A DNA stretch of 64,000 bases from Turnera subulata (lineage: Eukaryota > Streptophyta > Magnoliopsida > Malpighiales > Passifloraceae): positions 7,885 to 71,884 of the forward strand of contig JAKUCV010002505.1 in NCBI GenBank assembly GCA_028386065.3, read 5' to 3'. Below, piece after piece: positions 34,566 through 46,199 of the stretch (its first letter is position 1; every line of letters starts with the position of its first letter). Both the position numbers and the translations under genes were made by a program. The notes under the pieces were generated by a model. The model saw only the letters and a program-made list of their open reading frames with translations, made no database searches and was not told the DNA's origin.

Positions 34566-35123
34566 TGATATTACTGAAGAAAATTCAAAGCAAGAAAACC
34601 AAAGCAAAAGAATCGGTGTTGAAAAGTCAGAGCTTTATTTATCTCTCAAGGTCTAATTACAGAGGAGAATGATATTTCTGGGAAAAAATAAGGATTGAAA
34701 TCTAACAATAAAGCATCAAGCTAGATGAGAAAGATAAGATTTTATTGGATAATCCTTAGGGTATTACCATAGAGGAGGAGTATACAATAGAGAAGAATGG
34801 TTTTTCTAGGGTTCCCCTAGTTTAAGGTGGCTGGAAGGAATCTTGAGCCCCCTGTTTTTCGTCCCCTCTTCTCTCTCCTTCTTTTGGTACTTATAGGCAG
34901 TTGAGGTGACCTAGATCGGACGGTCAGGGTTCCTCTACGCCATCTTGATCTAACGGCTGAGAAGGCGGTGCTAGCCAGCTGTCAGTCCAGCTGTCATGCA
35001 CGACAGCTTCTGGGTCCTTCCACTTAGTGGGTTGGGCTGCTCAGTGGACTTGACCTCCTCTTTGTGGGCTTTGTTAGGTAAGTCTTGCATTATTTGGGCC
35101 CGAGAATTGGGCTGGACATATCA
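34566..35123 (-). repeat. Tat-like element 3' LTR (left copy)
   Basis: 558 bp. On the minus strand it begins TGATATGTCC and ends GTAATATCA. It closely matches 41201-41756, with scattered substitutions only. Confidence 0.88.
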
Positions 35124-35415
35124 ATAGCCCTCCAAATGGTCGAGCTTCCAAGAAGGTCGGGCATTTGCGTCAATGACGTAGACGTTATCGAGTTAGTGGA
35201 ACACGCTTTTGAGAGGACTGCCTCATTAAAATCCTTATCAAGAAAAACCCTGTGGGATAAAAACTTGATGAAGGAAAAAAAGTGCAGCCCGCGTTCCACA
35301 CTTCTTCATTTTGGTTGTGGTTGCTTCTCAACTGGGTTCGGCTCTCCGTCTGCCTTCAAGGCATCAATTAGGGTTCAGCCCACTGTTTGCCTTCGAGTTT
35401 CTGTCGACTCTAGGG

Positions 35416-35757
35416 ACCATGCCTTCTGCATGTCTTCAGTTGGTTCCAGGCATTATTCAGGGTTCATCTCCCTTTCTGCCGTCTGGTTCCCATTCCCTCC
35501 AAGGACCATGCCTTCTGCTTGTCTTCAATTGGTTCCAGCCATTATTCAGGTTTCATCTTCCTTTCTGCCTTCTGGTTTCCATTCCCTCCAAGGACCATGC
35601 CTTCTGCATGTCTTCAGTTGGTTCCAGGCATTATTCAGGGTTCAACTCCCTTTCTGCATTCTGGTTTCCATTCCTTCCAAAGAGTATGCCTTCTGCATGT
35701 CTCCAGTTGGTTCCAGGCATTATTCAGGGTTCATCTCCCTTTCTGCCTTCTGGTTGG
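35416..35757. repeat. 89-bp tandem repeat, nearly four copies
   Basis: Units start at 35416, 35505, 35594 and 35683, an exact 89-base spacing. Each contains ACCATGCCTTCTGC (changed in the last copy), CAGTTGGTTCCAGGCATTAT and TTTCTGCCTTCTGGTT. The unit is not a multiple of three and the array lies just inside the 3' LTR, so it is probably noncoding. Confidence 0.85.
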
Positions 35758-36339
35758 CGGCTCTCCATGCCGTTTATGGTGGAAAATTTAAGTGGCAGTG
35801 AAATTCACAACTAGGTGACAGCATTATACCCTTATGTGGTGGTAACTCCCCTCTTAGTTGAACTGGATGTCGGAACTATGGAACTCTCACAGTCCCTTTC
35901 CACCCTTCTCTTAGGGTTCTTTAAGTATTCAAGGAAGCTTTCCTTAGGTAAGCTTATAGATTCACTTGAGATCAAGATTACCAATTTGTGCTTTGGCACC
36001 CTTGGACCTTTTGCGCGGCACTCTTTAGGCTTTTTCGCGTTGGCACTCTTTAGGCCTTTGCGATTTATGAAGATATTTAGAGCCTTAGCGCTTTATGGCT
36101 CTTAAGGGGCTGTATGCATCTTGTGGCGTCTCGACTTTAAGTTTCATCCTTTCACTTTTCCCAAGTAGGTAACTCGCCCTTGATCGATTTATTCATATTG
36201 GCAGTTATTCATGCATTTGTCGAGGTATCTTTAAGGTTCCTTTTTGCATTTGTCTTCCTACTGGCAGATAACTGAGGGAGTGTTGTCGCACCACTGATCC
36301 CTTAGGGATCGGGACTCTGCTTGCTCGGCTTTTCAATCG

Positions 36340-38090
36340 ATCTTCTCTTTTGGGTATGCGTTCTGCATCCCTTTATGTTTACTTCTGGGTGTGCTTTTTG
36401 CACTCCTTTATGTTCTCTTCTGGGTGTGCTTTCTGCACCCCTTTATACATTCTTCTTGGAGGAAGACCTTGCTGAGGGTGAATCTCAGTGGTCCCTTGTC
36501 CTTAGGGTCTTGCCTGTTCCACTCCAACATCTCTTTTGGATGTATGTTTTGCACTCATTTAGTGTTCTCATATAGGTGTGCTTTTTGCACCCCTTTATTG
36601 TTTCTTCTAGGTGTGCTTTATGCACCCTTTTATTTTTTCTTCATGGAGGAAGACCTTATTGAGGGTGAATCTCGGGGTCCCGTCTCCTTGTATTTTGGGC
36701 TTGAGCGTTAGCTCTTGGCTTTTATTCTTCAGGGTTTCTCAGACACTACTACTCTAATGAGGGTTCCTGCAGCTTCCGCACAGGTTCCTGTTGGCTTCGT
36801 TCCAACGTCTCTTCTGGGTTTGCGTTCGGCACCCCTTTCATTTTCTCGTTTGGGTGTGCTTTTTGCACACCTTTATGTTCTCTCATGGGTATGCTTTTTG
36901 CACCCCTTTAATATTCTCTTCTTGGAGGAAAACCTTACTGAGGGTGAACCTTAGTGGTCTCATCACCTCAGGGTCTCGTCTGTTGTATTTTAGTATCGCT
37001 TCTGGGCGTGCCTTCAGCACCCCTTTAACATTTTTTTTTTGGAGGAAGACCTTACTGAGTGTGAATCTTAGTGGTTCCATCTCCTTAGGGTCTCTTTTGT
37101 TCCACTCCTGTGAGATTTCTATCTGTCGCTTCTGCACAGATTCTATTTCAGCATTTCTCTTGGGTGAGCTTTCTGCACCCCTTTATATTTATTTCCTGCT
37201 TTCGCTCAGGTTTCTGCAATCTCAGGTTCCTTTCAGCTTCTCTGCAGTGTCTCCACACCTAGTTGCAGTGTTCCTTTTCTTATCTTGCACTTGTTTTCTT
37301 GTCTAATGGAGAGCCTCCTTTTCAGGCTTTATGCTTTCAAATTTCATAGGCCTCTTATTTCTAGTTGGACCTTTTCATTGTGACTTTGGCCTTAACCACC
37401 CCATGGGTCTTTAGAGAGGATTACCTTTAAGCGGCCCGATCGCTCAGGGTTCCTTTAGTTGGCCCTCGCCTTGCTCTCTCCTTTGGAGAACTTGAAGTTT
37501 TATAGACCATTAGTCTCGACCACCTTATGGGTCAATTTTAATCTTTAGGCCACCTCACGGACCTTTCAGTGTCGGTTTATCAACCTTGCCGGGCTTTTGT
37601 TTATGCAAGACTCCTCTAAGATTCCTATATGCATGATATGTAATGAGGGGAAATGCAGATGTCATGAATGCAAAATAATAATTGGAGGAAACAAAGTCCT
37701 TTCATTGATACTTTAAATTTTTCTCCCTTGCCTTTACAAAGGCACTTGTGGCTTTAGCCTCAATTCTTTTTTACATTGGCTTTTGCACAGTTCTCTTTTC
37801 AGCATTTCTTTTGGGTGTGCTTTCTACACCCTTTTATATTTTATTTAAGGAGGAAGACCTTACTGAGGGTGAAACTCAGTGGTCCCATCTCCTCAGGGTC
37901 TCACCTGTTGTATTTCAGCATCTCCTCTAGGCGTGCCTTCTACAACCCTTTAATATTTTCTTCTTGGAGGAAGACCTTACTGAGGGTGAATCTTAGTGGG
38001 CCCGTCTCCTCAGGGTCTCACCTGCTATATTTCAGCATCTCTTCTAGGTGTTCCTTTTGCACCCCTTTAATATTTTTTTCTTGGGATTCA
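36340..38090. repeat. Dispersed short repeats in the Tat-like element
   Basis: Two motifs recur irregularly. One is GGGTGTGCTTTCTGCACCCC, with variants near 36390, 36425, 36575, 36610, 36855, 37160, 37810 and 38045. The other is GGAGGAAGACCTTACTGAGG, with variants near 36455, 36640, 36925, 37040, 37846 and 37968. The pairs GGGTGTGC/GCACCCC are partly complementary and could fold. No coding frame was recognised. Confidence 0.7.
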
Positions 38091-38347
38091 ACTTTTTCAT
38101 CTTGGGCGCTTGTGAGGTAGCCTTGACCCTCTTCAGAACATAGTTTTTCAGTCTGAGGGTTCTTGATCTCTCCTAGTGAATGTTGAACCTTCCTACCCCT
38201 CAGCCAAGAAATCTGTCAGCACTTGAACTCTGATGGCGGTTCTTGGCTTGAAATCCGTCTCATATTTTCTCACTTCGGCACTCTCTCCTTGCTTTAGGCT
38301 AGTGAGGGTGGGTGTTTGAGCCATACACTTTTTCAATGCTCCAAACG

Positions 38348-38854
38348 TCACTTTACATTCCTCCATTCACTCCTAACCTTCCTCAAAGTCTCAAGGAAAG
38401 GTAGCTCTCTTTCTGCTACTTTTGAGATAAATCTCCTAAGTGCAGTTACTCTCCTTATCAACTCTTGCACCACCACTTTTTCGACCGACTGCATCTCTAG
38501 GAAAGCTCTACCATTCAATTTATGCCAAGCCATAGCAGTTGAGCTTCTTGGCATGCCCTCTGTACTCTGGGCAAACTCTGCTTTACAGGTGTCTAATAGC
38601 GCTTCCCGCATTATCATTTCCTCAGGGTTCATAAAGGTTTCACACCAAGTACCCTTTACGGGCTTGCCTTTTTGAATAGAGATTTCTTTCATCCCCTTAG
38701 GTTCTCTTCCTTCTCCGTCTTCATTTTGTGCATAGGGCTCCCCTTTCATCAATGTTTCCGCCCTTTTCGTTTCTTTACTGCCCTCTGCTTGCCTTTGAGT
38801 CCCTCCTTCCTGTCGGGCACTCTCTGCTACAAAATGCTCTAGGTGACTTCTCAA
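38348..38854 (-). pseudogene. Tat-like pol remnant
   Basis: A 168-codon minus-strand frame. Its end resembles the region just after the reverse transcriptase fingers/palm of Tat/Ogre elements (IRRVTALRRFISKVAERELP, then FLETLRK). A segment further upstream (STEGMPRSSTAMAWHKLN) resembles the stretch before RT (EDMPGI...HxLN). The catalytic part of RT between them is missing, as are protease, RNase H and integrase. It begins with LEHFVAESAR, resembling the end of gag. It thus joins gag and pol pieces across deletions. Confidence 0.6.
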
Positions 38855-38859
38855 ATTGA

Positions 38860-39263
38860 CCTCCCATTTTCTTTCTTCAGGTTGTTACAGTCCTCTGTAT
38901 CGTGGCCATGACCTCTATGGAACCAACAGTAGGTTTCCCCACTGTCAGGTTTCTAAGGGTTCATCGTGGGCCTCGGCCACCCCATTTTCCTCCATTGTTC
39001 CTTTGACATTTTGATAAGGATCTGACCTCGCAGTATATTTAAAGGGACAAGCTTAATTTGCTTAGGCTCATCCCATTTCCTCTCTTGGTGTCGGTTGTCC
39101 TTCCCTTCAAAGTATTCGCCTTTTTCTTCTTTTCGCCATAGTTGGGTCGAACCCTGAGCATTCCTGCGAGGGGCCTCTGTGCCTCTCTTTCTCCATCACC
39201 TCTGTTTTTTTGGACTCCTCGATGACCCTTCACTCTCCAGGCTCCCTCCAATTCCATATCCAT
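38860..39263 (-). pseudogene. Tat-like gag remnant with CCHC-like motif
   Basis: The minus strand near 38940-38885 encodes YCWFHRGHGHDTEDCNNL, the characteristic gag C-terminal motif of Tat/Athila-group gypsy elements (CxFHxxHGHDTxxC). Upstream, in the same frame, lies QIKLVPLNILRGQILIKM, the usual sequence before it. One stop and several frame changes interrupt the region. Gag would package the element's RNA. Confidence 0.7.
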
Positions 39264-39639
39264 GCGCCCGACCCATCAAGGTGAGTCCTTTCTCCCTCGA
39301 CTGCCTTGGTGGGTGTGGGCTCAATATACCTTCCCTTAAGGCGGCTCCTTTCTCCATAAATCTCTCTAAGGTATGGCCTTTCTGGCCGAACCCTTTTGGG
39401 TATACATTTAGTATCCCTTTCATTTTCAAGATGATGTCTTTCTTCTTCAAGATGGCACCTTTCTTTATGGATCTCTCTCCTAGGCGTACATTCTATATCC
39501 CTTTAGCCTTCAAGGCAACTCCTTTCCCTCTGGATACCCTCTGGGAGTACTTGTAGACCTTCAAGATGCCTCATTTCGCCTGAGGTCCACCTTCTAGGTA
39601 TGCTTTATGCACCCTTTTGAATCCTTTAGAACCCCTTTC

Positions 39640-40100
39640 CTTTCTAGGCTCCTTCAAACTTCGGATCCACATCCTTTTGTCCCTCAAGTTGGGTCCTTTC
39701 CTTCTAGGTACCCTCTAGGAGTACTTGTAGATCTTCAAGGCGTCCCCTTTCGCCTGTGATCTACTCAAGTGTAGTCTTTTCTTTGTGGGTACCCTCGGGG
39801 AGTACTTGTAGTCCGTCAAGGCGTCTTCTTTCGCCTAAGATCTACTCAAGTTGGGTACTTTCTTTCTAGGTACCCTTACGGAGTACTCGTAGTCCTTCAA
39901 GGCGTCTCCTTTCGCTTGAGAACTACTCAAGTTGGGTACTATCTTTCTAGGTACCCTCAGGGACTACTCATAGTCCTTTAAGGCGTCTCCTTTCGCCTGA
40001 GATCTACTGAAGTTGGGTCCTTTCTTTCTAAGTACTCTCAGACAGTACTTGTAGTCCTTCAAGGCGTCTCTTTTTGCCTGAACTCCACCTTCTGGGTGTG
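39640..40100. repeat. 81-bp tandem repeat, at least five copies
   Basis: The motif GTACTTGTAG recurs at 39721, 39802, 39883, 39964 (as CTACTCATAG) and 40045, an exact 81-base spacing, accompanied by TTCAAGGCGTCTCCTTTCGC. The unit equals 27 codons. On the minus strand, between the putative gag start and the gag motif, one frame is mostly open through the repeats (APRKIVPNLSS-like), so it may have been an amino-acid repeat within gag. Stops occur in some copies. Confidence 0.8.
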
Positions 40101-40989
40101 CTTTATGCACCCCTTTCATGTTCTCATCTGGGTGTGATTTTGCACCCCTTATAAAATTTTTTACTACTTCTGCTTAGGTTTCCTCCAGCTCGGGTTCCCG
40201 CCAGCTTCTTTCCAGCATCTCAGCACCAAGCTGGGGTGTTCCTTCTTGGTGTTTCACCTCCCCTAGACGCCTTTTGGAGACTTTTTTTGGAGCGTGGCAC
40301 TCCTATAAAGTCTTGGCTGCTCCTCGAGAAGGGTTCCATCAGCGTTCTGACCGCTTTTTGGTATATCTCCATAAAAAGGAAACATTTAATTAGGATGAAT
40401 AAATATGCATTCAACAACACATCACTCATGCCAATATCACTATAAAGATATAAAAATTGTGTGTAAATTAACACAAAATAAAAAGGATAGATTTTGGCCC
40501 GATAAGCCACTAGTATATGATGGATTCGCTTGAATGGTGAGGGTTCAGACAACTTCTGGTTAGATCTGCCTGCCATCTCCTTTTCTGCTTCTTTTCACCG
40601 TTAGCCTCTTTGCAGCTTCCATCAGATGCGTTGAAGCTGGAGGTTCTCTTCACCTCCGCAGAGAAGTGGTGTTGCACCTCTGACGGCTAGCAACGGTGGA
40701 TCGGGCATGGACAACAGCTTCTCTTTCGGTGGAGGCACGGGACTCCTTAGATCTCGTGAGATCTAGGTTGGTTTCGATCGGATCTAACCAGATTTATGTA
40801 GATCTAGCCCGGATCTGACTGAATCGGGCACGGATCTAGCCAAATCTAGGCTGATTTGAGGCGGATCTAGCCCCTTGTCTTCTCTGGACACTAAAGGCAG
40901 CTTACTGTGTTGGTTGTAGCTGGATTCAACTCTTTTTCCACTCTCTCCACCCCCTGGTTGGCTGCTAACGACTGGATCTGGTCTTGATT
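40101..40989 (-). other. Tat-like element, putative gag N-terminal region
   Basis: A minus-strand frame at 40576-40220 opens MAGRSNQKLSEPSPF and ends SRGGETPRRNTPAWC; its middle is A/T-rich and hydrophobic and looks like an intron or insertion. An earlier possible start lies at about 40993 (MNQDQIQSLAANQG). 40740-40880 contains repeated GGATCTAGCC-type motifs. Decay prevents a firm gene model. Confidence 0.35.
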
Positions 40990-41182
40990 CATCGTCTCCT
41001 CCTCTCCATGTTAGATCTAACTAAGATCTTGTTGGATCTAACCGGACGTGGCACGGATCTTGGTAGATCCAGAACTCTCAAAGATAGATTTGGTAGTTTT
41101 CTTGTTCAAGACTTGAAAGACATGAAAGGTGGAATTTTCACTCAATTTTTTGGGGATTTTTTAGCATAGCTTTTCGTTAGAT

Positions 41183-41199
41183 TCCCACAGACAGCGCCA
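41183..41199 (-). promoter_or_regulatory. Primer-binding site of the Tat-like element
   Basis: The minus strand reads TGGCGCTGTCTGTGGGA directly after the 5' LTR, the pattern of the TGGCGCCGTCTGTGGGA-type primer site seen in many plant Ty3/gypsy elements. It fixes the orientation of the element. Confidence 0.75.
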
Positions 41200-41200
41200 A

Positions 41201-41756
41201 TGATATTACCGAAGAAAATTCAAAGCAAGAAAACCAAAGCGAAAGAATCGTCGTTGAAAAGTCAGCTTTATTTATCTCTCAAGGTCTAATCATAGAGGAG
41301 AATGATATTCCTGGGAAAAAATAAGGATTGGAATCTAACAATAAAGCATCAAGCTAGATGAGAAAGATAAGATTTTATTAGATAATCCTTAGGGTATTAC
41401 CATATAGGAGGAGTATACAATAGAGAAGAATGGTTTTTCTAGGGTTCCCCTAGTTTAAGGTGGCTGGAAGGAATCTTGAGCCCCCTGTTTTTCTTCCCCT
41501 CTTCTCTCTCCTTCTTTTGGTACTTATAGGCAGCTGAGGTGACCTAGATCGGACGGTCAGGGTTCCTCTACGCCATCTTGTTCTAACGGCTGAGAGGGAG
41601 GTGCTAGCCAGCTGTCAGTCCAGCTGTCATGCACGACAGCTTCTGGGTCCTTCCACTTAGTGGGTTGGGCTGCTCAATGGACTTGACCTCCTCTTTGTGG
41701 GCTTTGTTAGGTAAGTCTTGCATTATTTGGGCCCGAGAATTGGGCTGGACATATCA
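41201..41756 (-). repeat. Tat-like element 5' LTR (right copy)
   Basis: 556 bp, partner of 34566-35123. The minus strand starts TGATATGTCC at 41756. Confidence 0.88.
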
Positions 41757-42416
41757 GGCAGAATGAACCCACCAAATAGATTGATGAACACGAAAGCAAT
41801 CATGACAGTTGTTCTAAACAAAACCAGTAAAACTGCAGCGAGGAAGCCTGAGAATATTATTGTATTCAATAAAATGGGATAACCAATAGCAGCAACTATA
41901 TTATATTAAATACATGACAAGGCAAGTCCGATAAACCATATACATATATATACATGAGAACATATTTTGTTAATTATCAGGTGGTTTCCCTGTGCATCAA
42001 GTAACCTCCCCCAATGCATCTCAGCTTGCTCAAACACAAGCTGATCTCCCGATCCAAATACTCCAAACTGTCGCAAAGAAGACAATCACCCAAGAAGATC
42101 TAGACAACAGGTACCCAGCTAATCCAAACTGTCGCGTGATCATCTGTTGCTTCGTTGTAGACCGATTTGGAGTCTGTGGTCTAAGATTTGCAACTGGTGG
42201 GGGATTCATTAATGGCGTATGCCTGCTGATGCAGAGACTGTGTTTATGTCCTTGTTCGAATTGTGTAGTTATAGGAGAGCTCAATCCTCATGGCTTACCA
42301 TTTTCTATGCTACCATCGACTATATTTTCAACAAAATTAAAATAGGGTTAGTGTGTCTATAGGGAAGCATTATTTGATCGCATCCTGCTTCGGTCGTGCT
42401 TAAGGATTAAAGCTAA
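41757..42416. other. Host segment with dispersed relic copy B
   Basis: Contains copy B (about 41985-42205) of the relic that LINE2 entered elsewhere; see 10249-10420. On the minus strand it reads VIVFFATVWSIWIGRSACV, which resembles the region after zf-RVT in plant LINEs. 41757-41900 has open but unrecognised readings on both strands. No gene is called. Confidence 0.45.
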
Positions 42417-42445
42417 CTAGTACAGTACCCCGTGTGTCACACAGG
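42417..42445 (-). other. Helitron 3' terminus: hairpin and CTAG
   Basis: On the minus strand CCTGTGT and ACACGGG (one G-T pair) form a 7-bp stem with a GAC loop (42429-42445), then GTACTGTA and CTAG. Helitron transposition ends replication at such a hairpin. Confidence 0.75.
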
Positions 42446-43031
42446 AGATATTTGTTTATATGATGTATTAAAATTTATTAAGAAAGATAAAAGATAATTA
42501 TTTATATGATGTATTAACATTTATTAAGAGAAATAAATCAATGGAGATTGAATTAAATACAATTTCATCATATTAGAAAAGATTGAATGATTTTTTCTGT
42601 ATAAAAAAAATTTAATTAGTTAGAAAAAACATAAAATAAAAAGAAAGTGATTGTGAAAAGGCAACAATAATACTCAATTGTATGAAAACATGCAATTGAA
42701 AGGTAAATTAGAATGACTTTGAAGAAATCTGTATTGGTGAGGGAGATAATTCAAATGGAGTAAAACTAATAAATCTTACTATTCTCTTAAAATTATATTT
42801 TTTAAAAAATAATTTGAATTAAAAAGAGAAGTTCAATATCATTATTTTTTAAAAGAGAGATAATCTATAGAGATAATTTAAAAGAAATTATTTTGAAGAG
42901 TTAATTTGAATAAAAATATTGAAAACTTATAACCTAAAACACATATAACTCAAATGGAGCCACATGTCTTATTCACATTCTTTAAAAATTTCCATGAGTC
43001 ACCATTTCAATCACTCTGAAACATATCTCTG

Positions 43032-43087
<56 letters not shown>

Positions 43088-43428
43088 GATAACTAAGAAA
43101 AGTTATTAAGAAAAGTACCACATTAATGATTACATGAACACCAATAGACCAATTCTGACCAAGTAGGATCCGAATCTACGACCACATTCATGTAATGCAT
43201 AATCTTCGAGAAGAATGAAGGATAGTTCGTTCGTAATATCTTATTTGAAGTTTGTAACAGTAATACTCTCTACAAGAAATATTTGAAGAGGTAGATGCAT
43301 GCACTCCTACATATAAATATAAGTTAATGTTAAACAAAAATTTATTTATAATAATAATAATTTCATAATATTAAATAAAAGTTGTGGTTTTTTTGCTTTA
43401 TAACTAAAAAAATATTTATTAAAAAATA
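42446..43428. other. AT-rich Helitron interior with (TA)n microsatellite
   Basis: No coding sequence recognised. A pure TA repeat of about 26 units spans 43033-43085. In an autonomous Helitron the helicase would be located here, so this region has been deleted or replaced. Confidence 0.55.
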
Positions 43429-44931
43429 TTAGAGATAATTGTTTCTCATACCTTGATCTTCTCGTTCGAATATTTCATCAGCTGACGAAAATACAGGGCT
43501 AATGTTATTATTATCAACTGTGTTACTTCTAGATCCAATATTCACTTTATTTCTTTTCTTGATTTTTTTATGCCAACCAACTTCGCCTTTCGGAAACAAT
43601 AGAGGATATTGCAATGCGTCATAACAACTGTAGTAATGCTTCACCGTATGTTTTTGTCCAGAATAAGCATGAACTACAATATTTCTCTCAAAAGGTACAT
43701 TAGCATTATTACCATCAATCCATATCGCAGCAACCTGTTCTGATGTAGGTGCATTATATACACGTTGATCAAGAGATGAACTTGTATGGATATATATTTC
43801 AAGCTTATCAAAAGAAGGAAAATTGTTTAATGTTTTCAGAAATTGAGCATAAGAATTTTCTTCAAGAATATCCATCAACTTCTTTACGATACTGTTTTTT
43901 TTTTATACTAATCGAGAGATTTTATTGAGTATGGAGAATATGTACAAAGAAAGAGATAAAGAGGGCAATGTGCCCTGCAAGTAACAACACCATACAAATA
44001 GGTTCTGCGACCTCAATTAAACTGTATAACCTATTGTTACTGATTTGCCTTGACTCCAACACCGAAAAGGCTCTGGCGACACAAGAACTGCACCCGCCCC
44101 ATAAGGAAACGACGGATAAGGGTCTTGAACCAAGAGAACGTCCACGACCGAACCAGATCAAACAGCTGGTCAGATTGTAGAGATGTTTGAGAAAAAATAA
44201 GAGCATTACGACCAACTTCTTTACGATACTTTCATTCAAGTTGGCATTTTTAGTGATCTGCATCCTGTTCTGTAACTCATAGTTAGTATCGTAAAAGTAA
44301 AGACGAAAATATTTTGGGGGTGTTTTCTGTCGGTACCAAACCCGGCAAATTATGATAGATTTAGCCTTGTGCTTTGAATGTATACACTCCTTGTTTTGAC
44401 GATGCAAGTTCCTTATCTAAGTTAACACCGAAAGATGTAAATGAGAATATACTGTTGTACGATTTAATATTTGTGCGGAACTCTTGAGATTCTGGTGTTA
44501 ATGAGGTAAACAAATTATATAAATCATCTTCATATTTTGGTGAAGAAAAATGCACTTGTCCATTACCACAACAAAATGAAGCCAGTTCGAATTCAAATTT
44601 TTTAGCACCACAATATGCACAGGTCGAAACATTTGCAAGTTTGTATGATAAAGAACATGTTGGGCAAAACTCTGTGATTCCTAAACCAATTTAAGAGTAA
44701 ATTATATTAGCAATTTCTTATATAGTCAAGTCTATAAATATATATGTAAACGAAAATATTAAAGTTCATAATAATCAAACCTAAAAAAATACAATGAAAC
44801 AATTTTATAATATTTTCTTACCTTGGTATTTATATGGAATAATTCGACATTTTGTCCTTTTTTTTACGTCCTTTTTTTTTTCTTGTCTTGATTGTTATTT
44901 TATGAACTCGATTCATCATATGAGATATTGA
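43429..44931 (-). pseudogene. Helitron Rep/helicase N-terminal part, interrupted by an L1 fragment
   Basis: The minus strand encodes the region before the Rep catalytic domain in plant Helitron helicases. It has a CxxC pair region (FCPTCSLSYKL, CAYCGAKKFEFE, CCGNGQVHFSSPKYED), then NIKSYNSIFSFTSFGVNLD, PKYFRLYFYDTNYELQNRM, SLDQRVYNAPTSEQVAAIWI and HYYSCYDALQYPLLFPKGEV with GWH. A probable intron (about 44690-44822, GT...AG) separates a short basic first exon beginning near 44931. The L1 fragment 43894-44212 splits it after ESIVKKL, and the text continues on both sides without loss. Reading ends at 43429, where GGTATGAG could be a splice donor. The HUH nickase motif and helicase are absent. 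One frame change lies near 44350. Confidence 0.75.
43894..44212 (-). mobile_element. 5'-truncated L1 fragment in the Helitron gene
   Basis: An 18-bp duplication CAACTTCTTTACGATACT flanks it (43876-43893 and 44213-44230). Its poly(A) tail is the T run near 43895-43904. The opposite end (AAGAGCATTACG) resembles the LINE1 sequence near 4809 that encodes the start of the C-terminal region, so only the last 320 bases of an L1 were copied. Confidence 0.85.
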
Positions 44932-46043
44932 AAAAATTCCTTTTTTTGTATTTTGTATATTTGTTGCACTAATTGCTTATCCTTGTTGGTGGGTAAACAA
45001 ATTATAGAAACTTCTCTTTTTCTTTCGGGACCCATAAAAAATATGAGTATGATCTTTTATGGGCTGTAAAGAAGATAGATGGGAAGAATCATAGATTCAA
45101 GAAGATAGATGGGAAGAATCAAAAATTCAATGATTAATTAAGCAACCTTTATGAAAGCAAAATAATACAAATTCGATTTAGCAGGCTCATGATTAAACCA
45201 TTGTTTTGTGTAGTTCATAAAAACATTTTAATTTTGATCATATACCATATATAGGTAGTTATTTTTTTAATGCTAATATGTATATAGCGAGTTGTAATAT
45301 CCTTGGCAGTTTTTAATTATGTATAGCAAGTTTATTATTTAAATTATATAAATGTTGATATAAAAATAACCTAAGAGAACAATTAAAAAAAAAAAAGGAA
45401 AAGAAGAGAGTCACCAGGTGGTATACGATGATGATCTTCACCTCGATTTTCCAAGAGCTCTATGTCAATTTTCCAGGAGCTCTAAGCACGAGTGAAAACA
45501 AAGTAAACTAATCACTGGGGAATTTAATTAGTAGCGTATCCTGTTTATTTAGAATCCAATCTACAATTGTATTCGGGTACCCTTTTATTTATAATATAGA
45601 CATAGAATCCAATTTACAATCGTATTAGTTTATTATTTAAATTATATAAATAATAATATAAAAATAACTTTAAAAAAAAGAAAAGAAGAAAGTTACCATA
45701 ATTTACAATTGTATTCGGGTACCCTTTTAGACATAAATCCAATTTACAATCGTATTAGTTTGCCGTCAGACTCAATTTGCCATCATTTGGAAAAGTATAA
45801 TCCAATTTACAATTGTATTCGGGTACCGTTTTAGACATAGAATCCAATTTATAATCGCATTAGCTTGCAGTCAGACTCAATTTGCCGTCATTTAGAAAAG
45901 TAGAATCCGATTTACAATTGTATTCGGTCGGTATTTGCCGTAACACTCAATTTGTCGTGATTAAAAAAAGTTTAATTTTGATCATAATGCTAATATAATA
46001 TAATATGTATACAGCGATATGTACGTAGCAATTTTTAAAGATT
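44932..46043. repeat. Helitron 5' interior with tandem repeats
   Basis: Noncoding. 45540-46029 contains roughly 105-140 bp units built from CAATTTACAATTGTATTCGG, GTACCCTTTTAGACATA, TTTGCCGTCAGACTCAATTT and GCTAATATAATATAATATGT. Another short doublet (GAAGATAGATGGGAAGAATC) lies at about 45070-45120. The array continues at 52224-52430, beyond LINE3. Confidence 0.7.
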
Positions 46044-46199
46044 TTTTTTTTATAGAAACCGACGTATCATTAAATCAATCAACTAGTCAGCTACAAAATG
46101 TTCAACATATGGGGGTATTCCTCTTCCCCAACATAAGGAGCTGGGTTACGAAGACCCTCATGGGCTAAATAATGTGCAACCTTATTGGCATGTTTAACA

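Larger units (their letters stand above)
34566..41756 (-). mobile_element. Tat-like Ty3/gypsy element, internally deleted and rich in tandem repeats
   Basis: LTRs of about 557 bp at 34566-35123 and 41201-41756, flanked by GACAG (34561-34565) and GGCAG (41757-41761), a 5-bp duplication with one change. Orientation is minus: beside the right LTR the minus strand has a primer-binding site (TGGCGCTGTCTGTGGG), and beside the left LTR a purine run (TTTGGAGGG). Coding remains are a gag fragment and a short pol piece in Tat/Ogre style. Most of the 6-kb interior is tandem repeats. A mobile but non-autonomous derivative is the likely interpretation. Confidence 0.85.

Noticed and set aside
35311..35814. 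Plus-strand coding frames through the 89-bp repeats
   Set aside because: Open frames in all three plus frames come from the repeat; the element reads on the minus strand and the period is not a multiple of three.
41757..41900. Hydrophobic membrane-protein exon on the minus strand
   Set aside because: The reading is short, matches nothing recognisable, and the opposite strand is equally open.
42034..42345. Plus-strand 117-codon frame as a gene
   Set aside because: The same DNA is a dispersed relic whose minus strand resembles a LINE tail; no plant protein family was recognised.
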